Positions 53,662 through 61,319 of a stretch of 64,000 nt of DNA are shown in pieces. Both the position numbers and the translations under genes were made by a program. Position 1 is the first letter of the stretch. The number at the start of each line of letters is the position of its first letter. Below the pieces are notes generated by a model. It saw nothing but the letters and a program-made list of their open reading frames with translations, had not been told where the DNA came from and ran no database searches. Source of the stretch: an uncultured Porphyromonadaceae bacterium (GTDB lineage Bacteria; Bacteroidota; Bacteroidia; Bacteroidales; Muribaculaceae); assembly GCA_947175645.1 (NCBI GenBank), contig CAMWNP010000010.1, positions 23,387 to 87,386 on the forward strand, in the 5' to 3' direction.

Positions 53662-54699
53662 ATGATGCTGGGAAGCATCAAAGTATTTATGAATAATCAA
53701 GAAGAAAAAATCGGGTATCAATTCACGGCAGTACCCACAAATCTATATCAATGCTGTGATATCAATGTTAGAAGTATGCTTTCTACTTTAGTTCAATTAT
53801 CAAGTTATTATGCTGATAGTAACGGTTGGTTTTTCAGAAGTAATGACGATTTGAGAGCGCAAACAAAATTGAGTGAGAATTTGGTAAGGGCAACTCTTAG
53901 TTCCTTGTATAAATTAGGAGTGGTGGATATTAAATCGGTTGGAAAAGGTAAAAGCAAAACGCCAAATCATTTCAAACTAAACTTCAATAAATTCTTGGAA
54001 TGGGAAGATTACAACATTGAAGATTGTTATAAACACCCCGATTTTGAGATTGAGACAGATAATTATAAAGACAAGGGATGGCAACCGTCATATCTTGAAA
54101 AGTTGGATATGGAAACCGTTAATGACTCTGTTGAAATTCCAACATCTCGACCCACACCCTTACAAAGTGAGGACAATATAGATAATAAAAATAATAAAGA
54201 AAATAAACTCTCTGAAAGCTCTAAGCAGGGGGAAGTTAAGAATGCAAAATTTGAAGAGTATAAACAGCAAGAGGATGTATTGATGGATAAGTTGTATAAT
54301 GTCAAGAATTGGACTGACTTCAAGTTGATACGTAAGCAAATTAATGAACTAATCTCAACCGCTACATCTGATAAAGTTGTAGATAAAACGAAGAAACGAT
54401 TCAAGAGCATAGAGGAAGGTAAGATTAAGTTCCTAAAGAGCAAAATCAGCAAAGAGCCTTACAACTCATTCTATACAGACTTCTACCGAGAGTATGATTG
54501 CGGATGGTTGGGAAAAGAGGCCGAAGAAAAGAAACAAATCAGAGTTCAACTGAAAAGGCAAGAGGAAGACGAGAACACAGACCTCCGAGCGACATTTGAA
54601 CAATATGGCTGGGAAGTACCCGATAACTTAATACCGAAACGACCTCAACAAGCGAGTCAAGACTTCCGCCCGTTTGATGATGACAACTTGCCGTTCTGA
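53662..54699 (+). CDS. Winged-helix replication-type protein with an SSB-like C-terminal tip
   Basis: This 345-residue protein starts at 53662; M2 or M10 are possible alternatives. Residues about 35-108 form a helix-turn-helix/winged-helix region ('NDDLRAQTKLSENLVRATLSSLYKLGVVDIKS'; first part NDDLRAQTKLSENLVRATLS), like N-terminal domains of phage and plasmid replication or helicase-loader proteins. A low-complexity Asn/Lys linker at about 170-195 leads to a charged helical domain. The last residues 'FRPFDDDNLPF' copy the acidic tip of single-strand DNA-binding proteins (DDxxPF type), the docking site for replication and repair enzymes. I infer a DNA-replication role, perhaps recruiting host SSB partners. 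It is AT-rich, unlike the core. Confidence 0.7.
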   Translation: MMLGSIKVFMNNQEEKIGYQFTAVPTNLYQCCDINVRSMLSTLVQLSSYYADSNGWFFRSNDDLRAQTKLSENLVRATLSSLYKLGVVDIKSVGKGKSKTPNHFKLNFNKFLEWEDYNIEDCYKHPDFEIETDNYKDKGWQPSYLEKLDMETVNDSVEIPTSRPTPLQSEDNIDNKNNKENKLSESSKQGEVKNAKFEEYKQQEDVLMDKLYNVKNWTDFKLIRKQINELISTATSDKVVDKTKKRFKSIEEGKIKFLKSKISKEPYNSFYTDFYREYDCGWLGKEAEEKKQIRVQLKRQEEDENTDLRATFEQYGWEVPDNLIPKRPQQASQDFRPFDDDNLPF

Positions 54700-54725
54700 G
54701 GTGTAATTGTATCAATTTCGCAAGT

Positions 54726-54767
54726 GTATCAATTTAATCTCTGTGGAGGTATTGATACGCTCTTTTT
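54726..54767 (+). terminator. Terminator after the winged-helix gene
   Basis: GTATCAAT pairs with ATTGATAC and a TTTTT run follows. A direct repeat of the arm (GTATCAATTT at 54709-54718) precedes it. Confidence 0.65.
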
Positions 54768-54888
54768 AATGTGTAAGTATAATCTAAAAGATTACTTAGC
54801 TTCAACTCTGGACTAAAGTTAAAATCGGCTGCGGATTCCCGAAAGTTGATGCAATGAGTTAATTTTGCGCTGTTTTACAGCAACTCAC

Positions 54889-54919
54889 TTGTTGGGAAGA
54901 GGAAATTTTCGTAAATTTG
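54889..54919 (+). promoter_or_regulatory. Promoter of the candidate structured RNA
   Basis: TTG at 54889-54891, a 20-nt spacer, then TAAATTTG at 54912-54919. A hairpin (GAGTT...AACTC with inner GCTGT/ACAGC) lies just upstream at about 54857-54887. Confidence 0.6.
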
Positions 54920-54924
54920 CAGCA

Positions 54925-55182
54925 TCTTAGAGTTGGTGGCTTCGGCTGCTACCTTTGATAGACATATTAGGAAAGTGTTTTAGCCTTTTCAGACGATTGA
55001 CAAATCACCACCTTGCTCAACCTAAAGTCTGAGATAGCCGAAATCCTCTTCCCTTTGGTCGCATATCCGATTATAAATAGATATACGCCATAGGGTGAGT
55101 TGCCGTTTCGTATATCTTGCTTTAGGTGCCTTGTGGTGAGGCTGTCAATCGAAAGATTACGCTAATGTGGCTCACCTTTTTT
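54925..55182 (+). ncRNA. Candidate structured noncoding RNA, about 260 nt
   Basis: No credible protein frame covers this stretch, but complementary segments are dense. GGTGGC (54935-54940) pairs with GCTACC (54948-54953). TCAGAC (54989-54994) pairs with GTCTGA (55027-55032). ACCTAAAG (55020-55027) pairs with CTTTAGGT (55120-55127), enclosing a 9-bp helix AGATATACG (55079-55087) / CGTATATCT (55109-55117). It ends with GGTGAG...CTCACC followed by six T (55135-55182), a terminator. A promoter lies immediately upstream. The unit could be an independent small RNA or a long leader of the lipoprotein gene at 55247. I do not recognise it as 6S, tmRNA, RNase P or SRP RNA. Confidence 0.6.
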
Positions 55183-55246
55183 GTATGCCTTCGCAAACCA
55201 ATTACTCACCACACCCGACAGAGCCATACGGTGTATAAAAGAAGAA

Positions 55247-56284
55247 ATGAAAAGACTTCTTATTATACTATCCTTGGCCTTATTACTTGTAGGATATTAT
55301 ACAAGTAGTTGTTCTTCATCAAGTGCCGATAAAGCACGAAACGATTCTATTGCAGCAGCCGAACTTGAAGCCGCCCGACTTGACTCTATACGTCAAGATT
55401 CCATAGCTCGTAGAAATTTAACCACCCCCGACCTAGCATTTAATGATTTGCATGGCGATGTAAAGAGATGCGAGTTCAATTCAGATTACTATTTCACATA
55501 CGATGAAAATGGCAAGTGGACAAATGAGCCTCAATGGGATGAGTCTGATAAAAAGTATTGCCCCGAAAGAACGAAACACCCCAAAGTAACAAGGAACAAA
55601 GAGGGTTATATCACACGCATATATTGGGAGTGTGATGCGGATTATGAATATGAGGATATCGGTTGGAAAGACGGTAAAGTTAAAACTCGTTTCAATTCCA
55701 CATATTATTATGATAATGATTTAATCATTACCCAAGAGAACGAGGAAGAATATGATACCCAAGTCACATATACATATTGCAATTATGAATTAGACGGCTT
55801 GGGTAACTGGGTAAAACGTGACGTAATTGAGAAGATTACTGATACGTACCAAAATTCTGTAAGATACGATAAGAAAACAGAAACACGTAATATCACATAC
55901 CATAATAGCAATGGAGAAGGACGTGTGAGCGTACCCAACAATGCTAAACAAGAACAAGCCTTGCAATCCATAAAATCATATAACGAAAATCAGAAACGAG
56001 AAGATAAAAAAGGTCCCGAATGGATAAACGGTATTTGGGAAGTCAATACTACCGTATCAACGGGAATGGGATCTATGAGAGTCAGCGCAAAGGTGTATAT
56101 TGATAGGGATAGTCAACAACTTGTGGCTACCGACTGCGGTACGACTGTAGCACGTGGAATATATCGTATTAGTGGCAATTCTATTTATTGCGGAGACCTA
56201 TTCATTGATATGGATATGACAAATCAACGTCTCGAATATGGCAATGGAGTCTATTATCGTAAAGTCTCAAACAAATACTTATAA
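55247..56284 (+). CDS. Lipoprotein of unknown function, first of three exported proteins
   Basis: This 345-residue predicted lipoprotein starts at 55247 (MKRLLIILSLALLLVGYYTSSC, acyl Cys22). A short helical repeat 'DSIAAAELEAARLDSIRQDS' follows, a pattern seen in many Bacteroidetes surface proteins. The middle is rich in Tyr/Asp/Asn/Trp with YD-repeat-like strands ('YFTYDENGKWTNEPQWDE', 'TYYYDNDLIITQENEEE'), and a C-terminal beta domain begins at about 255 ('WINGIWEVNTTVSTGMG'). No enzyme motif is seen. It lies directly after the structured RNA terminator and abuts the next gene with no gap. Confidence 0.7.
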   Translation: MKRLLIILSLALLLVGYYTSSCSSSSADKARNDSIAAAELEAARLDSIRQDSIARRNLTTPDLAFNDLHGDVKRCEFNSDYYFTYDENGKWTNEPQWDESDKKYCPERTKHPKVTRNKEGYITRIYWECDADYEYEDIGWKDGKVKTRFNSTYYYDNDLIITQENEEEYDTQVTYTYCNYELDGLGNWVKRDVIEKITDTYQNSVRYDKKTETRNITYHNSNGEGRVSVPNNAKQEQALQSIKSYNENQKREDKKGPEWINGIWEVNTTVSTGMGSMRVSAKVYIDRDSQQLVATDCGTTVARGIYRISGNSIYCGDLFIDMDMTNQRLEYGNGVYYRKVSNKYL

Positions 56285-57844
56285 ATGATGAAACAATTTC
56301 AAGAATTATTATTTAGAGCTTTATTTGCAGTATTATTTATTAGTTCCGCAATTACTGCTTTCGCCCAAACTGCTATTTCGGTTCAAGAGTATACCATTAC
56401 CATTAACTCTCTTGCAGATGAGTTAAAATCCAAGTTAGAGAAGATTCAGCGTTCAAACAATCGAAATGCAACTTGGCGCGCAGCAGAATATGCACTCGAA
56501 GATTTGAATAATGTTAGAAAGTTTTATCTTAAACCTAATTGTTTAAGTTTGAATTGGGACACAGAAACAACGCGAGCAGGGAATGAGATAATTAGTGTCC
56601 GTCCTTATGAAAAGCCATCCCATAGAGAGCCGAATTATAAAAAACAGTATCTTGTCAAAATTATCAATAATGATGGCAAAGGGCTATACATAAAAGGATA
56701 CCAGCCTAACATTAATCCTACGAAATATCTTGAAACTTCTTCTGTATCATTCTACGACCCTGCGGGCAGGAAAATAAAATGTCGTGGCAAACTCTTAACA
56801 TTTGAGAAACTAAGAGACCTTATAAAGACTTCGCAACTTGAAGTCCTTTATGGTAGAGAATCAAGACCTTTTTTAGATGTAACTGGTAGTAGCACTAACG
56901 GTGGAGTTGGTGCAGCTTATGATAATGTGCCTTATGGTTGGCTCTTAAAGAGTTCTTATACCAATGAAATGGTACAATTACCTTTCGGTACTTTTTGGAC
57001 AAGAACAGCAGACAATAACGGTGGATATAAGTGTATCACTGTGGATGTTATGGCCGCTCATGATTACGAAGAAACCGTTTTGAATAAGTCAGAAAAGGCC
57101 TTCTCTCTATATGCAGTTGAAATAGACTACTCTCAATTATTACAATGGTATAAAGAATCCTTAGATTACATAATGCGAGATGTAAACAAGCTAATTGGAG
57201 AGCAAGAAAATAAAATTGCCGTGCATGAGAACGTAGTAAGAGAGGCAGAAAATTTGGAAACACTTCCTAAAATCTTAACTCAAACGGCAAATTTCATTAG
57301 AAATAGTAAAGATTTATTCGATTACGAAGTTGAGATTAAAGGAAACGAAATTGAAATTAAAGCACTAGCTAATAAAAATACTATTGCTTTGTACGAATCA
57401 TTCTGGAAACAATTAAGAGAGCTTGAAAAGACTAATGGGAATGTAACTATATGGAATAGGATACCTAATAATGATGGCGTAAATGTTTATAAACAAGTAA
57501 ATCACACATTTGCCTATACAGCTACAGACATAGACCACATTTATAGTTTAATAGAATCTATCAGAAAGGCTTGTGATGATAATGTAAGGGGCTTCATGAA
57601 CACAATTTTAACAACAAATGATAAAAGGGATTGGAAAAGCGTTAATATATCCACCTCTGCATATAATAATCCTTTTTACTTAGGGGTAAAGATGAAAAAT
57701 AGAGAACCAGGCGAAAGGATTCCATTTCTCGCATACAAGCCATCAAAAGGAGACCTTATGTTCGGTGCGTCAATTAACAAGTCTGAAATTAAATTGTCAG
57801 ATAATATTTCAAGATGTGGATATACAGTGAAAGTCAGAAAGTGA
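56285..57844 (+). CDS. Secreted protein of unknown function, second of three exported proteins
   Basis: This 519-residue protein has a signal peptide (about MMKQFQELLFRALFAVLFIS to the AQ at 28). An N-terminal helical part ('LADELKSKLEKIQRSNNRN') is followed by a mixed domain with 'WTRTADNNGGYKCITVD' and by coiled regions ('VNKLIGEQENKIAVHENVV'). No known family or catalytic motif is recognised. It begins right after the preceding stop (TAAATGATG) and ends 2 bp before the next start, so the three exported proteins are almost certainly one operon. Confidence 0.7.
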   Translation: MMKQFQELLFRALFAVLFISSAITAFAQTAISVQEYTITINSLADELKSKLEKIQRSNNRNATWRAAEYALEDLNNVRKFYLKPNCLSLNWDTETTRAGNEIISVRPYEKPSHREPNYKKQYLVKIINNDGKGLYIKGYQPNINPTKYLETSSVSFYDPAGRKIKCRGKLLTFEKLRDLIKTSQLEVLYGRESRPFLDVTGSSTNGGVGAAYDNVPYGWLLKSSYTNEMVQLPFGTFWTRTADNNGGYKCITVDVMAAHDYEETVLNKSEKAFSLYAVEIDYSQLLQWYKESLDYIMRDVNKLIGEQENKIAVHENVVREAENLETLPKILTQTANFIRNSKDLFDYEVEIKGNEIEIKALANKNTIALYESFWKQLRELEKTNGNVTIWNRIPNNDGVNVYKQVNHTFAYTATDIDHIYSLIESIRKACDDNVRGFMNTILTTNDKRDWKSVNISTSAYNNPFYLGVKMKNREPGERIPFLAYKPSKGDLMFGASINKSEIKLSDNISRCGYTVKVRK

Positions 57845-57846
57845 CA

Positions 57847-58794
57847 ATGAAACTGGTTGTTGTACTATCGTTATGTCTGGGCATTCCACTTTACTCCTAT
57901 GCTCAACGAGTGAATGAGCATGGGTTGAAGATGGTGAGTGAGGTAGAGTATAAACATCCTTACAAGTCACTAGTGGATATAATAAAGTTCAAGTATAATG
58001 AACACAATAGACTTACTCAAATGTCTGTATATCGAAAGTGGATTTATACTGATGAGGATATTAAACGGTTGAATGGAATGTCTTCACAAGATCGTAAAGA
58101 ACATCTTGAAGAATTTCCTTCTTCGCCTAAACTATATCGGGATTTCATTAAAGACGAAAATGGATTGACTGTTAAGGATTTTGACTCGTATAATTATAAC
58201 CCTTTGAGATGGGAAGTTGCATTTGATTGCTATGAAAACATAAGTAGTATCAGTGTATTTGAAGAATTTGAACCAGGTGCGATAATGCGTGATGAGTTTA
58301 ATTTTGAATATGAACCAAATGGAGATAATAAAACTTTTCATTTAAGACGGTATAATCAGACAGAAACAAGCAAAAGAAAAGGACAAAAGTCTTGGTATGG
58401 GACAACTATAGAAACTTTATATAGAGATGTGTTTTATTATGATGGCTTCGTTAATACATATTGTAATCCAAACGATTTTGAATGGATAAAGAAACAAATT
58501 GACTACAATCACATTAATGATACAAACATAAACTTACTGGCTCTTATTGGTGGAGGCTCTTTATATGGAGGCGGAACGAATATGGATTATTTTACCCTTA
58601 CCGAATGGCTTCCATGTCGAAGTAAATACTTTGTAAAACTGAGTAATGACAAGTATGATAGACATGAATACATATATGATGAGCGCGGAAACTTGTCTGA
58701 GATACGCACATTTACTTGGGGGAAGTGGGAAAAACTCAACGGTGAATTTAGTTGGGGTGTTCAGAAATGTGTTAAAGTAAAATATCTGCACTAA
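57847..58794 (+). CDS. Secreted protein of unknown function, third of three exported proteins
   Basis: The start at 57847 gives 315 residues with a signal peptide MKLVVVLSLCLGIPLYSYAQ. The mature part has repeated Tyr-rich strands resembling YD repeats: 'IIKFKYNEHNRLTQMSVYRK', 'EFNFEYEPNGDNKTFHLRR', 'HEYIYDERGNLSEIRTF'. These are related in style to the middle of the first protein of this operon, so they may share a fold. No catalytic motif is visible. No terminator was fixed; about 130 bp separate it from the SIS gene. Confidence 0.7.
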   Translation: MKLVVVLSLCLGIPLYSYAQRVNEHGLKMVSEVEYKHPYKSLVDIIKFKYNEHNRLTQMSVYRKWIYTDEDIKRLNGMSSQDRKEHLEEFPSSPKLYRDFIKDENGLTVKDFDSYNYNPLRWEVAFDCYENISSISVFEEFEPGAIMRDEFNFEYEPNGDNKTFHLRRYNQTETSKRKGQKSWYGTTIETLYRDVFYYDGFVNTYCNPNDFEWIKKQIDYNHINDTNINLLALIGGGSLYGGGTNMDYFTLTEWLPCRSKYFVKLSNDKYDRHEYIYDERGNLSEIRTFTWGKWEKLNGEFSWGVQKCVKVKYLH

Positions 58795-58874
58795 GATTGA
58801 TGGGAAAATTTCTTTCCTACCAATTCTGACTTAATATAGTTTTAATCTGCATTTATCAATAAGGCATTTTGGAT

Positions 58875-58905
58875 TTTGTGATGTGAAGAAAAAATCGTAT
58901 ATTTG
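58875..58905 (+). promoter_or_regulatory. Promoter of the SIS-domain gene
   Basis: TTTG at 58875-58878, a 19-nt spacer, then TATATTTG at 58898-58905, 20 bp before the ATG. Confidence 0.7.
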
Positions 58906-58924
58906 AATAAACTAAGGACTTCAG

Positions 58925-60070
58925 ATGGGCAAAACTTACAAATACGATTTTGACAAAGTAGAGTCGGCTTTCAAGGAGTGGAAGAAAGTCAAGAAGGTTA
59001 GTAAGCCGAGTCTTGGAACACGCATCCAAGACTTTGAACGAGTAATTGACTACTCAGAACAGCAGAATGTTGATGCTCTGCGTACCTTCATATTTTCTGA
59101 CATTGATAAGCCGATTATTTTCTTTGGTGCTGGGGGAGGTTATAATGCTGCGCTATATGCAGCCTCTTTATGCAATCTGAATGGTAGAATTGGTATCGCC
59201 AAAACTCCAATGTTGGTAAACCAAATGTCTGTCGATTTAATGCGTAAATGCAAATTTGTGGTTATCAGTGCAAAGGGGCAGACCGTTGATTTACTTTCAA
59301 CGTCTCAACGGTTATTATCCATTATCCATCCCGAAAATTTTGCAGCACTTACACTTCAAGGGGTAGAGGATAGAAAGAATAAACTGTGTAGAATGCTGAC
59401 GGAGGAATATCCACAAGCCACAGTACTTGGCTTTGACGGCAAAGTAGAATCAAACGACCCCAAGAAGCCATATAATGCTCTATTTTCGCATGATGAGTTT
59501 GTAGGAACTAAGAAGCACGTGGCTTTTTCAGTGCTTTTATATCGGTGCTTTTATGATGATACCAACCTTGCCGACCGACTGATAAACGAGAATGATTTGC
59601 CGTACATTGCCGACTTTCAAGACCGCAAGTTGGAAGATATTAAATTTTGGAACCTATTACATGGTGGATTAGGTGAAGCGGCTGCAAATGATTTGGAGGT
59701 AAGATTATCGGAAGGCTCTCTTGCTTTTCCTATGATGACAGATTTCAAAAACTTCACACATGGCCGTCACGCATTTGTCAAGGAGCATCAGCATGATACG
59801 GCAATCATCACCTTTGAAACCGCACAAGACAGCAGATTAGCTGATGAGATAATCAGACGTTATCACTCTAATTCCGAGATGGAAAAGATTCCGACAATCA
59901 GAATCAAGAGTAAACTCTCTACACCGCTTGCAACCATTGAGTTGATAATAAAGAGTATGTACTTTGCTCTTGACCTCGCAATTGCATTAGGTATCAACCT
60001 GTCAAAACCCGAAGCACCTAAACTTGGAGTATGGGAAATGGATTACCTTCCATTTATGGATTATGATTAA
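58925..60070 (+). CDS. SIS-fold (phosphosugar-binding-like) protein
   Basis: This 381-residue cytoplasmic protein has two SIS-like halves. The first shows 'FFGAGGGYNAALYAASL' (residues 66-82) and 'FVVISAKGQTVDLLSTSQRL', matching the phosphosugar-binding turns, though the usual 'S-x-S-G-E-T' reads 'SAKGQT'. The second half has 'FKNFTHGRHAFVKEHQ', the HGR(H) motif of sugar isomerases and deglycases such as GlmS and fructosamine enzymes. The substrate is unknown. It has its own promoter, is convergent with the methyltransferase-like gene (4-bp tail overlap), and sits in the AT-rich island. A metabolic or a defence/nucleotide-related task are both possible. Confidence 0.72.
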   Translation: MGKTYKYDFDKVESAFKEWKKVKKVSKPSLGTRIQDFERVIDYSEQQNVDALRTFIFSDIDKPIIFFGAGGGYNAALYAASLCNLNGRIGIAKTPMLVNQMSVDLMRKCKFVVISAKGQTVDLLSTSQRLLSIIHPENFAALTLQGVEDRKNKLCRMLTEEYPQATVLGFDGKVESNDPKKPYNALFSHDEFVGTKKHVAFSVLLYRCFYDDTNLADRLINENDLPYIADFQDRKLEDIKFWNLLHGGLGEAAANDLEVRLSEGSLAFPMMTDFKNFTHGRHAFVKEHQHDTAIITFETAQDSRLADEIIRRYHSNSEMEKIPTIRIKSKLSTPLATIELIIKSMYFALDLAIALGINLSKPEAPKLGVWEMDYLPFMDYD

Positions 60071-60996
60071 TCCTCTTCTATACACTTTCTTTTCTTTTTG
60101 AAAACGAAGAAATAGGCATGGGCGGGCACGGCTGCAGTGTACTTAGTGCGTCTGCGGTCGATTTTGTTGTGCCTAGGGTCAATGTAAATGTATTTGTCGG
60201 CTAACTCAAATCCTATCTCTTTTGCCATTCTTAATACCTCATCTGAAAGCCAATATGGTGAACCATAAAAAGTGAAGTCCATTACTTTGTAAACTAAAAT
60301 ACCGCCCGTTTGCATTTTCTGATGGGCAAGATTGAGCATTTTTTCATGCTCTTCAAACAGTTCGGGAAGATTAGAAAAATGGGGTGATACATCAAAACGG
60401 CTTTTGGTTGAGGGTAATTCAATCGAGCACGGCAAGTCTATAACGATACTGTCAAACGTACCGTCTTGCCAATCAGTTTCAAAATTGGCTAAGTCTTCAA
60501 TATCATCATTGTTAAGGATTGAGGCGTATTTGTCATAACAGTATATAGGCTTTTCAAGACCATCCTTATAGAATCCCAATTTCCAAGCGGTGAGGTCACA
60601 CTGAAAGTTTTTGCGTTTAGGTAGATGGATAGCCAAGATGGTTTTAAGTATGGCGATTTGATTGTCTGAAATAGATATGAATTTCAGTTTGTCGGCCTGA
60701 TTGATTGTTGTGGTCTTCTTCTCTTTCGGCTGAGGTTCTTCCGTCATTTTCATATACCTTCTGACCGTGTTTGCAGTCAGACCGAGTGCATCGGCTATCT
60801 GAGGGGCTTTTTCTTGCGGATGTTTACTCGCATACTCTTTAATCTTGTTATATAGGTATATCTGTCGATCAGTTGCGCGGTCGATACCTCGTTTTTGAAT
60901 ATATGAGCGTATGGCCGCAGTAGTGACATTATTGTTCGCGGCATTCTCTTCTATCGAGAGTGTTGGGTCGTATTGGGTGATTCTTGAGGTCTTCAT
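60067..60996 (-). CDS. HTH-DNA methyltransferase-like protein with altered DPPY motif
   Basis: This 309-residue protein has two N-terminal HTH stretches (about 12-38 and 62-82: 'KAPQIADALGLTANTVRRYM'). A Rossmann-like methyltransferase domain follows: 'CDLTAWKLGFYKDGL', then 'FDSIVIDLPCSIELPS' in the place of motif IV, 'TGGILVYKVMD', and 'HAYFFVFKKKRK' at the end. In active N4/N6 methylases motif IV reads DPPY/NPPY-like; here it is DLPC (187-190). It may modify DNA, or bind DNA as a non-catalytic regulator. Direct repeats of TTGACTAA cover its own promoter, suggesting self-control. Confidence 0.65.
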   Translation of the reverse strand: MKTSRITQYDPTLSIEENAANNNVTTAAIRSYIQKRGIDRATDRQIYLYNKIKEYASKHPQEKAPQIADALGLTANTVRRYMKMTEEPQPKEKKTTTINQADKLKFISISDNQIAILKTILAIHLPKRKNFQCDLTAWKLGFYKDGLEKPIYCYDKYASILNNDDIEDLANFETDWQDGTFDSIVIDLPCSIELPSTKSRFDVSPHFSNLPELFEEHEKMLNLAHQKMQTGGILVYKVMDFTFYGSPYWLSDEVLRMAKEIGFELADKYIYIDPRHNKIDRRRTKYTAAVPAHAYFFVFKKKRKCIEED

Positions 60997-61005
60997 ATCT
61001 GACTA

Positions 61006-61036
61006 CAAAGTTAGTCAATATTAGTCAAAACGCAAA
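61006..61036 (-). promoter_or_regulatory. Promoter and TTGACTAA operator repeats of the HTH-methyltransferase gene
   Basis: On the minus strand, TTTG (61036-61033), a 19-nt spacer, then TAACTTTG (61013-61006). Two identical 8-bp repeats TTGACTAA (61028-61021 and 61018-61011) lie one helical turn apart in the spacer and overlap the -7 element. Confidence 0.7.
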
Positions 61037-61124
61037 AACTGATAATTATAAAATCGCATATTTCATCAAGCAAATTGAGTTTTATGTTAAGAATTATGTA
61101 TTTTAGACCTTTGAGAGTCAGATT

Positions 61125-61156
61125 TTTGTATGTCTCAAATATTCGCTATAACTTTG
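61125..61156 (+). promoter_or_regulatory. Promoter of the NADAR operon
   Basis: TTTG at 61125-61128, a 20-nt spacer, then TAACTTTG at 61149-61156. Confidence 0.7.
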
Positions 61157-61185
61157 TATCGTAATCGAAAATCGGTTATATCTGC

Positions 61186-61293
61186 ATGAAGGGTAAGGAG
61201 TCTGATCAACTGACTTACTTTGACAACCAGCCATTAAGAAGACTTAGAGAAGTTGAGGGCAACGGTGTATTCCCGAAAGGGCATGTGGTTTAG
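61186..61293 (+). CDS. Possible 35-residue leader ORF
   Basis: A short frame starts at the ATG at 61186, about 30 bp after the promoter, and encodes MKGKESDQLTYFDNQPLRRL ending in 'FPKGHVV'. It stops 27 bp before the NADAR gene. It could be a small protein, a leader peptide or chance. No family is recognised. Confidence 0.35.
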   Translation: MKGKESDQLTYFDNQPLRRLREVEGNGVFPKGHVV

Positions 61294-61319
61294 GAATAAA
61301 CAACTAATACTCAACTCGT

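Noticed and set aside
54925-55182. Retron msr-msd or CRISPR tracr-type RNA
   Set aside because: No reverse transcriptase, Cas gene or repeat-spacer array is present in the window.
60067-61036. Restriction-modification system
   Set aside because: No endonuclease-like gene is beside the methyltransferase-like protein and motif IV is altered, so a normal R-M pair is not supported.
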